Shown here piece after piece: positions 44,501 to 51,358 of a stretch of DNA of 64,000 nt (positions are counted from its first letter, which is position 1; every line of letters begins with the position of its first letter). This stretch comes from Mycoplasma sp. CAG:956 (GTDB lineage Bacteria > Bacillota_I > Bacilli_A > RF39 > UBA660). The translations under genes and the position numbers were made by a program. The notes below the pieces were generated by a model that worked only from the letters and a program-made list of their open reading frames with translations, was not told the origin of the DNA and did not search any database. Location of the stretch: positions 1 through 64,000 of the forward strand of contig HF993101.1 in NCBI GenBank assembly GCA_000433475.1. The letters run 5' to 3'.

Positions 44501-44764
44501 ACTAATAACTGTCGAGATTTTATAAAAGGAATTGATAGTCTTGATATAAGAAAATATTTAGCGGCCAATAGTGAGAAGTATCAAGAAAGTTTTATAGAAA
44601 CATTAAAATCAAGTATTTATAAATCAGGAAAAGATGCAGACTCGATATTAGATTCTTACATAAAGGACGGTGTTCCTAGCGAATTTCCAAATGATTATAC
44701 TATACGAAGTATCCTTCCATTTATACCTGATGATGTTTTAAAAAAATATGATTTTTGGGCTTAA
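41543..44764 (+). CDS. Putative T7SS effector with transglutaminase-like domain
   Basis: A 1073-residue protein without a signal peptide. It opens with MDAINNKDTSSNRMQKYVEG and NNGYISP, closely matched by the second effector at 46110. Two 40-residue repeats (about residues 250-330) carry AKMEKANKTAKVHEEMSKTA. A Gly/Ala-rich hydrophobic stretch (about 520-600, GIIGLTIVTGGFGGIAGGTA) is of the kind found in polymorphic toxins. The C-terminal domain has GLICAGYSQLYKEIC (Cys858), EGRHAWNVV (His893) and PVDVTWD (Asp909), the Cys-His-Asp triad order of the transglutaminase-like/papain superfamily. Peptidase, deamidase or cross-linking activity is possible. I infer that it is secreted by the EssC system and acts on other cells or the environment. 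Confidence 0.85.
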   Translation: MDAINNKDTSSNRMQKYVEGNNGYISPTTSSGYLNHIDSKPVTATETMDFTDVDVDSILAEEDPFADESNKISSKPVYGKTFGTDVKFTKGYNNVYDASSESNVINLNTNIVFDGDSRIKQVKAFDANGVLVDLHIDINDDMNIDDIMQKVYESATAMGISDDKIIIDISDQNGNSRAWVRAEDILLKDKIVSKTDDNIKTEESADDVINDLPHNISNVDNVRNEVDNNQDTVSNTTNSFFSDIKNTFTKVASSLSKVAVAKMEKANKTAKVHEEMSKTANDNIKNTAAKVVGSIENAAIAKMEKANKTAKVHEEMSKTANDIIKNTIDSGMDNLKSFGNNIDKENLKINKDFNNAAEFLSSGAIAISDSFHGFIADSSKLLENANDWLANDALPALEDISSNVSNALKITGATVGTAALSLVEGVEKLGEALIDADVTIYTAMASLPTLLLDGVGSIYSNLTGNEWNSVTSAMWDRTKAFVAKKHVADWFDSFYENSAAGSWLKTNAFFFDNVREVSSGIGYTVGIIGLTIVTGGFGGIAGGTAGVAGIAGFGKGVEDAWGKGASTVGGLTSGALNGLWEGFQFFVGAKINGINVFGKSAPTIKTKLINSLIHVALDGVDGGAEGFARTLIDTCYKDGYTDENGNYVKYTDADSILKKLQENFDDLGGFNTVLTGALSGAATSALSEVLDLGKYFKDSKIHKPKLTTEQLAFIDEIEKNVKDGGGYYGYLDSYSELTSDMLLKLRDDHMLGNVTFCFKSAYAHSDGLIKMKYKDFLDATTYSGFELIPILQKVEEITSKVDMSLPTVERAKQIDKIIGGLYSYADYMLNDNNDSHFIGQSLRGITANNKLGREGLICAGYSQLYKEICERCGIKCDYVVGDACFNGKIEGRHAWNVVYDDIGNAIPVDVTWDSGKDTLKYFGKSTLFAANHIAEGDESVMNYLPDYIFEGIENIVDTMDSKYGEGKGISGLINYIITNDYNYITHTNNCRDFIKGIDSLDIRKYLAANSEKYQESFIETLKSSIYKSGKDADSILDSYIKDGVPSEFPNDYTIRSILPFIPDDVLKKYDFWA
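42326..42388 (+). repeat. 63-bp direct repeat, copy 1, inside the effector gene
   Basis: Identical to 42446-42508; period 120 bp (40 codons). It encodes KMEKANKTAKVHEEMSKTAND. Confidence 0.85.
42446..42508 (+). repeat. 63-bp direct repeat, copy 2, inside the effector gene
   Basis: Exact copy of 42326-42388. The lack of silent differences suggests recent duplication or gene conversion, so copy number could vary between strains. Confidence 0.85.
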
Positions 44765-44953
44765 ATTAACTGATAGTGTAAAAAATTTTATGGAAAATGA
44801 ACCACGCTAACTTGATATGCTATTAAAGTATAAAATTTCTTTTAAAAAGTAGGTGAAGAAAAATATACAAAGAAATACAGATAAATAAAGAGAAAAATAA
44901 GGGATAGTGTGTGAAACTATTCACACTACCAATTAACTTAAGAAAGGATAATT

Positions 44954-45619
44954 ATGAAATTAAATGAGAAAACTAAAATATATTTAGAAAGTATATTTAA
45001 TAAAGAAATAAGCGAAATAACAACTGAGGATCTTGCAAATTTGAATAATATTTATTTAACAGCCGATATTTCTTTAATAAAGTTAATGCCTAATTTAAAA
45101 AGCATTAATTTAGAAAATATGAATCTTAATAGTCGAGATTTACAAGTTATTTTAAGTTCAGGAGTTACAGAATTAAATTTAAAAAAATGTACCTTAGTAA
45201 AAGGAAAAATAATTCAAAACGATAGTTTGCAAAAACTAACAATTTTAAATTGCAATATTGATGATTATAGCCTTTTAAAAATGTTTCCAAAGTTAGATTA
45301 TTTATCTATACATAATCCAGTTAGTTCGAATCCTCTGGATTGTAATCTCATTCCAACAGAATTAACTACTTTAAGATTAGAAAGTTGTAATTTAAGAAAT
45401 ATTCAAAATATAGGCAATATTCTTAATTGTAATATGTTGTCTTTGTTAGGAACTACAGTATCATCTTTAGATTTTTTAGATAATTTGCCATTACAATCAT
45501 TGTATATAAATGAAGAATATAATGCTACAATTTCAAGTCATATTTCAGACGAGTGTGAAGTCTATAATGATTTTAGATTATGGAGGATTTTGCCAAATGA
45601 ATCTTCCAGGCACAGATAA
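44954..45619 (+). CDS. Leucine-rich-repeat protein, possible effector partner
   Basis: A 221-residue soluble protein with about six irregular leucine-rich units (LMPNLKSINLENMNL, GVTELNLKKCTL, SLQKLTILNCNI, LTTLRLESCNL, MLSLLGTTV, LPLQSLYINEEY). It has an N-terminal helical cap and no signal peptide. AGAAAGGATAATT gives a good ribosome site. It follows the transglutaminase-like effector after 189 nt. A cytoplasmic LRR protein in this position could bind the effector as immunity protein or chaperone, but this is only positional inference. Confidence 0.78.
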   Translation: MKLNEKTKIYLESIFNKEISEITTEDLANLNNIYLTADISLIKLMPNLKSINLENMNLNSRDLQVILSSGVTELNLKKCTLVKGKIIQNDSLQKLTILNCNIDDYSLLKMFPKLDYLSIHNPVSSNPLDCNLIPTELTTLRLESCNLRNIQNIGNILNCNMLSLLGTTVSSLDFLDNLPLQSLYINEEYNATISSHISDECEVYNDFRLWRILPNESSRHR

Positions 45620-45658
45620 TTAAATAAAAAATTACCCTGTGTTTAGAAATTAAATATT

Positions 45659-45988
45659 ATTGCTGCAATTAATAGCAATGTAAATAATTCGAGTAAATTG
45701 AAAATATATGCTGAAGAAAATAGTAGATATACTTTATCCCATAAATAATAATTATCTTGTATATATAAAAACTGAATAGAAAATGTTAATATTTATGTTG
45801 ATGCTAATTAAGCTACAGAAAAAGATAATATAGAATTAATGTTATATAGAAGTGCTATTTTTGATACGATTCTTTATGTTGGCAAAGATGCTACTCAAGT
45901 AATGTTAAGTGGAGCAAGTGCTGATAAATATTTGATTAATAATAAATTAAGTGCATTGACTCAAGTACTAGTATTGGAAAAAATTTAG
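45659..45988 (+). pseudogene. Relic of a third T7SS effector
   Basis: The first part reads AAINSNVNNSSKLKIYAEEN and SRYTLS before a stop, aligning with TINGKVNNSNKMKTYSEGNN and GYIS of the effector at 46110 at about half of the positions without gaps. After several stops, a second block from about 45785 reads ENVNIYVDAN-stop-ATEKDNIEL, then TILYVGKDATQVMLSGAS. Start codon, most of the body and any enzymatic domain are gone. It fills most of the 490-bp gap between the LRR gene and the next effector. The remainder (45989-46109) holds the promoter region of that effector. Confidence 0.65.
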
Positions 45989-46064
45989 AACTTTTATAAA
46001 GTGAAGAGATTTGAAATTGTAGACGATATAAATAATTTTGTTTATCTTTTTAAATTTATTATTA

Positions 46065-46070
46065 TATAAT
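46065..46070 (+). promoter_or_regulatory. -10 element of the second effector gene
   Basis: TATAAT sits within TTTATTATTATATAATT, a 17-base block identical to the one upstream of the DUF4176 gene (41235). The -35 is weak. This hints at common control of both effector transcripts. Confidence 0.45.
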
Positions 46071-46109
46071 TGTTATGATGATAATAATTGTGGTAAGGTG
46101 TGATAAAAG

Positions 46110-48125
46110 TTGAGAACAATTAATGGAAAAGTAAATAATTCAAATAAAATGAAAACATATTCTGAAGGTAATAATGGTTATATTTCTCCTTTTAATAATG
46201 GTTATCTTGGTAATATTAAAGCGGAAGTAGAAACAATTGATTTTGATACTGATAATGATATAGAAAATGAGAAAACTGAAGAAAAAGTTACCCCAATTAA
46301 ATATACTAAAAGTATATGGGATTCTAGAGATAATCTTGCTTTATATTTAAATAGTAATGGCTTTAATATTAGTGCTAAAGATATATCAAACTATGGAAGC
46401 AGCAATGTGAATGGGAAAGTGAGCGGTAGTGTTACAATTGATGGAGAACGCTATATAATTAACAGTAATGGCATCGCAAAAAGTTTTGATGTGAAATACA
46501 AATATGATAAAGAAGGTGAGTATGCCTTTAATCTAAACGATATAATGTATTCTAAGGATACTTTTGCCACTTTTTTGATAAGTAAGGGAATTATTAAAGA
46601 TGCAAGTGAATTATCTTCTTTTTGTAATAATGGTGATAATACAGGTATATTTCTTCTTAAAGATGGTCGCTTTGCCTCAGTATATTCTGATTCTATTGTT
46701 GAAGGAACTTATAATGTAAATGACATGATTATTGCTGATAATATATTTTATGATCATAAAAAGTTGGCTGTTTACTTGGAATATTTAGGAGTAATATCTT
46801 CGGAAGATGAAATATTATCTACTAGCTATTCAAATAATTTTAAAGAAATAACCTTAAAAGATGGAAGAAAGTATTGTTTAACTGATAATGGTTTAGAAAA
46901 AAGTTTTAATACGTGGTTTAGTGTTGATAGTTTTAATGAAAATGATGAAAATGCTTTTAAACTTGATGATATCATGTACTCTAAAGAAACATTAGCAACA
47001 TTTTTAATAAGTAAAGGCATAATCCAAAATATTGATGAAATTGCTGCATTTAACAATAATGGAAATAATAATGGTGGTTTTTATCTCGAAAATGGTAGAT
47101 ATTTTGATATACAAAGTATAACATCTTTTGGGGTAGTTACTATAACCGAAAACTATAATTTAAGAAATGATTATATTTCTTTAATGGATAAAAGTGGTAT
47201 TTATTCTTATAATAATTATCCAATTCACAAATATGGTGGTAATCAAGGTGATTTTGCTGCTGACAATGACGATGATACTGTGTATGAATTGTTACAAAAC
47301 GATTATATAGTTTCAAAATTAAAAAAAATATATCCAGATGCTACGATGGAAGATTATGAGGCTTATCTTTCTAAAATAAATAATGTTGGTTGTGGTTATG
47401 TAGCCCTTGTTAACTGCATTTTTAAATCTTTTGAAAATATACCAACTGAATTTGAAAAAAGATTTGGTTATCCCATGTATTATACTGATGAATCAGGAAA
47501 TAAGATTATGAACTATGAAAATTTAATCTTTGATTATTTTACATATGTTTGGGCAGATGGTAGTGGTTATTCTATTGATCAAATTGTTAATGGTCCACAG
47601 ACATCAGAAAATGTACCTAATTATAACGGTAGAGCACAAATTGATGAAGAAGGAGCGCATGGAACATCACCTAATATGTTAAAAGTTTTTAGTGAATTTA
47701 TGGAGAAAAATTATAATTTAAAAGTAGACATTGATTATAAAGATGGTATAGCAAATGATGAGTTAGTAGAAAAAGTAAAGGCTATTAAGCAAAAGAATGA
47801 TATGCCAATCATTTGGGCAGATGGATATAATTTAAGTTGTTTAAACGGTAATAATTATCTTTATGGTGGGGGTAGTCATGCGATGTGTGTTACCAATGTA
47901 ACACCTGATAATGAAATAATTGTATCAACCTGGGGAGATCCGTATATAATAGATGTATCAGATGTTGATAAGAACGTTAATGAAGATAATTATATTTCAC
48001 TACTAGATGTCAATATTCATATGCCATATATTGTTCCGAAATCCAAAGAGGCATTACAAAAAGAATTTATTACTGGTTTTGAAAACCAATTAAATCATCG
48101 AAATAATATTAATTTAGGAGAGTAA
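46110..48125 (+). CDS. Putative T7SS effector with C39-like cysteine peptidase domain
   Basis: The start is TTG 46110, chosen because AAGGTGTGAT precedes it and the conserved N-terminal motif begins there (MRTINGKVNNSNKMKTYSEG, NNGYISP, then GYLGNI and ETIDF), in register with the 41543 protein. The 671-residue product has no signal peptide. Residues ~70-375 hold four ~75-residue repeats (for example LATFLISKGII...LENGRYF). The C-terminal domain shows NVGCGYVALVNC (Cys428), GGSHAMCVTNV (His590) and STWGDPY (Asp610), the order of C39-like/papain-fold peptidases. The cargo role is inferred from locus and shared N-terminus. The next gene starts 2 nt after the stop. Confidence 0.83.
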   Translation: MRTINGKVNNSNKMKTYSEGNNGYISPFNNGYLGNIKAEVETIDFDTDNDIENEKTEEKVTPIKYTKSIWDSRDNLALYLNSNGFNISAKDISNYGSSNVNGKVSGSVTIDGERYIINSNGIAKSFDVKYKYDKEGEYAFNLNDIMYSKDTFATFLISKGIIKDASELSSFCNNGDNTGIFLLKDGRFASVYSDSIVEGTYNVNDMIIADNIFYDHKKLAVYLEYLGVISSEDEILSTSYSNNFKEITLKDGRKYCLTDNGLEKSFNTWFSVDSFNENDENAFKLDDIMYSKETLATFLISKGIIQNIDEIAAFNNNGNNNGGFYLENGRYFDIQSITSFGVVTITENYNLRNDYISLMDKSGIYSYNNYPIHKYGGNQGDFAADNDDDTVYELLQNDYIVSKLKKIYPDATMEDYEAYLSKINNVGCGYVALVNCIFKSFENIPTEFEKRFGYPMYYTDESGNKIMNYENLIFDYFTYVWADGSGYSIDQIVNGPQTSENVPNYNGRAQIDEEGAHGTSPNMLKVFSEFMEKNYNLKVDIDYKDGIANDELVEKVKAIKQKNDMPIIWADGYNLSCLNGNNYLYGGGSHAMCVTNVTPDNEIIVSTWGDPYIIDVSDVDKNVNEDNYISLLDVNIHMPYIVPKSKEALQKEFITGFENQLNHRNNINLGE

Positions 48126-48127
48126 GT

Positions 48128-48760
48128 ATGCAAAATAAAAATGAAGAATTAATTAAATCTAAAAATATTTCTTTAGAAGAATATGGCATTTTAAAGAAAA
48201 CTTATAAACAGTTATTTGAAATATATTTACAAAATAAAGTAGATTTAAAATTATATGATAATAAAATAAAAAATAGTGATTTAGATTTTGGCATTGGTCA
48301 TCCAACTAAGTCTAATTTGATTAATGATTTAGGAGAGTATTTAGGATTAAATTATATTTACATAATAAATGATTTCTTTATCGAAAAGTTAAGTATTAAT
48401 GAATTAAATGAGTTAAGAAAAGTATATCAAGAAAAGAAATATAATATAAATACAATAATGATGATTGAAAAAACATATAAAGATGTATTAAATAATAATT
48501 TTGTTAATGGTAAATATATTAATGAACCATTTAATAGATGTTATGGACCAGTAATACCCAAAAATTTTGCTTTGTCGGATTCTTTGGTTATAAAAATTAT
48601 TTTTGGAAAAAATACTAAACAGTATGATGATACTGAATATTTAGTCAATGCTAAGGCTAAAACAAGTTTTTTAAATATATTATGTAATGATTTAAAAAAA
48701 GGGATAGAAGAAAATCTTGGAATTAGAGTAACTATTTTAAGAGAAAAAGTACTGAGATAA
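48128..48760 (+). CDS. Unknown protein coupled to the peptidase effector (candidate immunity or chaperone)
   Basis: A 210-residue soluble protein starting 2 nt after the effector stop, with the ribosome site (TTAGGAGAGTAAGT) inside the effector's last codons. The N-terminal half is helical (SLEEYGILKKTYKQLFEIYLQ). The C-terminal half looks alpha/beta (CYGPVIPKNFALSDSLVIKII... LGIRVTILREKVL). No family is recognised. Tight coupling to a toxin-like gene is typical of immunity proteins or dedicated chaperones, and I infer one of those. Confidence 0.78.
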   Translation: MQNKNEELIKSKNISLEEYGILKKTYKQLFEIYLQNKVDLKLYDNKIKNSDLDFGIGHPTKSNLINDLGEYLGLNYIYIINDFFIEKLSINELNELRKVYQEKKYNINTIMMIEKTYKDVLNNNFVNGKYINEPFNRCYGPVIPKNFALSDSLVIKIIFGKNTKQYDDTEYLVNAKAKTSFLNILCNDLKKGIEENLGIRVTILREKVLR

Positions 48761-48774
48761 AAGGATAGTGATAG

Positions 48775-48812
48775 AAGATAGGCTGTATCTAAAATGAGGC
48801 TTATCTTTTTTA
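48775..48812 (+). terminator. Terminator closing the T7SS locus
   Basis: An imperfect stem (AAGATAGGCT / AGGCTTATCTT) is followed by six T. Confidence 0.6.
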
Positions 48813-48934
48813 GCATGTATCTATATAATTATTTTCATTATTTATATAGAGATAATAAATTAAAAATAATTTAATGTCAATAGATATATTTTTACTAAAA
48901 AAAGCTATAAATTCACAATAAATTGGGAAAGTCG

Positions 48935-48943
48935 TGCTATAAT
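48935..48943 (+). promoter_or_regulatory. Extended -10 promoter of the murF-ddl operon
   Basis: TGCTATAAT is a perfect TGnTATAAT, 20 nt before the start codon at 48963, with ribosome site GAGGTGG behind it. Confidence 0.6.
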
Positions 48944-48962
48944 TAATTGAGGTGGAAATTTT

Positions 48963-49712
48963 ATGGAAATAGTAGTTGATAATAAACATATATTTTATGA
49001 CCAATTAGGACTAGGTTCTAAAGATATTGTTATGCTTCATGGTTGGGGACAAAACATGGAAATGATGCGACCTTTGGCTATTAAGTTGTTAAATGATAAA
49101 AATATTAAGAATAACTATCGTATTACCATTTTAGATTTACCAGGATTTGGATCATCTAGTGAGCCTGATATGGATACGGATGTATTTAGCTATACTAAGT
49201 TAATTGAAAATTTTTTAATTGCTTTAAAAATAAATAACCCCATTATGTTAGGTCATTCTTTTGGTGGCAGATTATCGATTATTTATAGCAGTCGTAATGA
49301 AACGGAAAAAGTAATTTTATTTGGGGCACCTTGTATTAGAGAATATAAGCCTACATTTAAAGAAAAAGTTTTAAAGGGTTTAAAAAAGATACCTTTTACA
49401 AAAGATTTAGTTGAACTTGCTAAACAATATATTGGTTCTACAGATTATAAAAATGCCAGTCCCGTAATGCGAAGAGTTCTAGTTAATACGATTAATCAGG
49501 ATTTAAGTGAATGTGCTAAAAAAATAACAGCACCCACTTTGCTTATTTGGGGGTCTTTAGATACAGCAGCTCCTATAGAACAAGCAAGAAAATTAGAAAA
49601 ACTTCTTAAAGATGGAGCTTTGATTGAGATTCCAGGAGCAACTCATTATGCTTATTTAGAACGAATCGATTATATAACTAATATTTTAGTAAATTTCTTA
49701 GGAGGAAAGTAA
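48963..49712 (+). CDS. Alpha/beta hydrolase
   Basis: A 249-residue enzyme of the alpha/beta hydrolase fold. It has the oxyanion HGWGQN, LDLPGFGSSSEP, the nucleophile elbow GHSFGGR, APTLLIWGSLDTAAP (acid) and GATHYAYLE (catalytic His). There is no signal peptide. It heads a transcript with murF and ddl, whose start lies 1 nt after its stop, so a role tied to cell-wall precursor or lipid metabolism is possible, but the substrate is unknown. Confidence 0.9.
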   Translation: MEIVVDNKHIFYDQLGLGSKDIVMLHGWGQNMEMMRPLAIKLLNDKNIKNNYRITILDLPGFGSSSEPDMDTDVFSYTKLIENFLIALKINNPIMLGHSFGGRLSIIYSSRNETEKVILFGAPCIREYKPTFKEKVLKGLKKIPFTKDLVELAKQYIGSTDYKNASPVMRRVLVNTINQDLSECAKKITAPTLLIWGSLDTAAPIEQARKLEKLLKDGALIEIPGATHYAYLERIDYITNILVNFLGGK

Positions 49713-49713
49713 A

Positions 49714-51315
49714 ATGACGATATTAATAAATATTATAATATTTTTAATTATATTTTATAGTGTAACAGTTAAATCAAGAAAATCACTTCATATGTTACAA
49801 CAAAACTTATATAACGAAAATAATCGTTATTTAAAGTGGTTAAAGCAAAATCGAAAGGTTGCTTTAAAACATTATGATTTAATGGGTTTACTTTTATCAG
49901 TAATTGCCTTATTTACGGGTAATTTATTTGGTAAAGTTTTACTTATTATCAGTGCTTTTATCTATTTATTTGATAGTGAAGTAATAAAGTATTCGATAAT
50001 GGTAGAAAAAGCTAAAAAACCACTTGTTAAGACGGCACGTGTTAAAAGACAAATTACTACTCTTTATATATTAAATTTAATACCTTTAGTACTTTATTTG
50101 ATATTTAATAGTAATGTTAGAGTATTATTTGTACTTGCATCCTTAATGCTTGTTTTAAATTATTATATGGTTTATTTAGTAAAGTTAATAAATGACCCTA
50201 TTGAAAAAGGAATCTATAAGAAATTTTGGAATATGGCAGAAGATAAACTTGCTTCTTATAATGATTTAAAAGTTATAGGAATTACGGGTTCTTATGGAAA
50301 AACTAGTAGTAAGAATATTTTAAATGAAATATTATCAATGGATTATATTTCGCATCCAACTCCTAAAAACTTTAATACGGATGTTGGTCTTATGACTACT
50401 ATTAATAATGATTTAACCAAGTTTGATGAAATATTTATTGCTGAAATGGGAGCTTATAAAGTAGGAAGAATTAAGAATGCTTGTAATTTAGTTCATCCTA
50501 AGTATGGTCTTCTTACAACGATTGGTAAGGCTCATTTAGAAACTTTTGGTAGTCAAGAAAATATTATTAAAACAAAGTTTGAACTTATTGAAAGTTTACC
50601 TAGTGATGGTATTGCTTTTCTAAATATGGATGATCCCCTACAAGTTAATTATGATTTAAAAAATAAGGTAAGAGTTGTATGGTATGCTGTTAATAATAAA
50701 AAGGCTGACTTCTATTGTTTAGATACTAAGTGTAGCAATAAAGGTTCTACTTTTAAGATTTTCTTTAAGAGTGAAAATAAAACTTATGATTTTCAAACTA
50801 GACTTTTAGGTCGTCATAATATTTCAAATATTGTTTCGGCAGTGGCTGTTGGTTATGAGTTTGGAATTTCTATTCCTAAATTACAAGCTGCTGTTAGTAA
50901 GATTAAGCCAATTGAACATCGTCTCGAACTAAAAAGAATTGGTAATATGTTTCAAATAGATGATGCGTATAATTCTAATCCCGTTGGTGCTAAAGTAGCA
51001 TTAGAAGTTCTTGGAATGATGCCAGGTGATAAAGTTGTCGTGACACCAGGTATGGTTGAGTTAGGAGCGGAAGAAGAAAAATATAATAAAGAGTTTGGCG
51101 AAGAAATAAGTGCAGTTGCTGACTATGTTATTTTAGTTGGGGAAAAACAAACAAAACCAATTTATGATGGTTTAATGGCTAAAAAGTATGATAAAGATAG
51201 AATAATTATTACTAATGATGTAAGACAAACTTATATATTAGTTAATAAATTAAAAGGTAAAAAAGACATATATGCTTTATATGAGAATGATTTACCTGAT
51301 ACTTATAATGAGTAG
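49714..51315 (+). CDS. murF: Membrane-anchored MurF-type ligase
   Basis: A 533-residue protein. The first ~160 residues form a membrane domain with about five hydrophobic helices and a basic loop. Then comes a Mur ligase: P-loop GITGSYGKTSS (residues 189-199), EMGAYKVGRI, TTIGKAHLETFG, the substrate-domain motif GRHNISNI and IDDAYNSNP. These are MurF-like features (addition of D-Ala-D-Ala to UDP-MurNAc-tripeptide). Usual MurF is soluble and ~450 residues, so the N-terminal membrane part is an unusual fusion. It directly precedes ddl, which makes its D-Ala-D-Ala substrate, strengthening the assignment. Confidence 0.88.
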   Translation: MTILINIIIFLIIFYSVTVKSRKSLHMLQQNLYNENNRYLKWLKQNRKVALKHYDLMGLLLSVIALFTGNLFGKVLLIISAFIYLFDSEVIKYSIMVEKAKKPLVKTARVKRQITTLYILNLIPLVLYLIFNSNVRVLFVLASLMLVLNYYMVYLVKLINDPIEKGIYKKFWNMAEDKLASYNDLKVIGITGSYGKTSSKNILNEILSMDYISHPTPKNFNTDVGLMTTINNDLTKFDEIFIAEMGAYKVGRIKNACNLVHPKYGLLTTIGKAHLETFGSQENIIKTKFELIESLPSDGIAFLNMDDPLQVNYDLKNKVRVVWYAVNNKKADFYCLDTKCSNKGSTFKIFFKSENKTYDFQTRLLGRHNISNIVSAVAVGYEFGISIPKLQAAVSKIKPIEHRLELKRIGNMFQIDDAYNSNPVGAKVALEVLGMMPGDKVVVTPGMVELGAEEEKYNKEFGEEISAVADYVILVGEKQTKPIYDGLMAKKYDKDRIIITNDVRQTYILVNKLKGKKDIYALYENDLPDTYNE

Positions 51316-51358
51316 GTATATATAAATTTTAAATTAGTAAAGGAAGGAATTTTAGAAT

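Noticed and set aside
44900..44935. Hairpin (TAGTGTG...CACACTA) before the LRR gene
   Set aside because: The stem has a bulge and no T-tract or conserved riboswitch features; it is too weak to call as an element.
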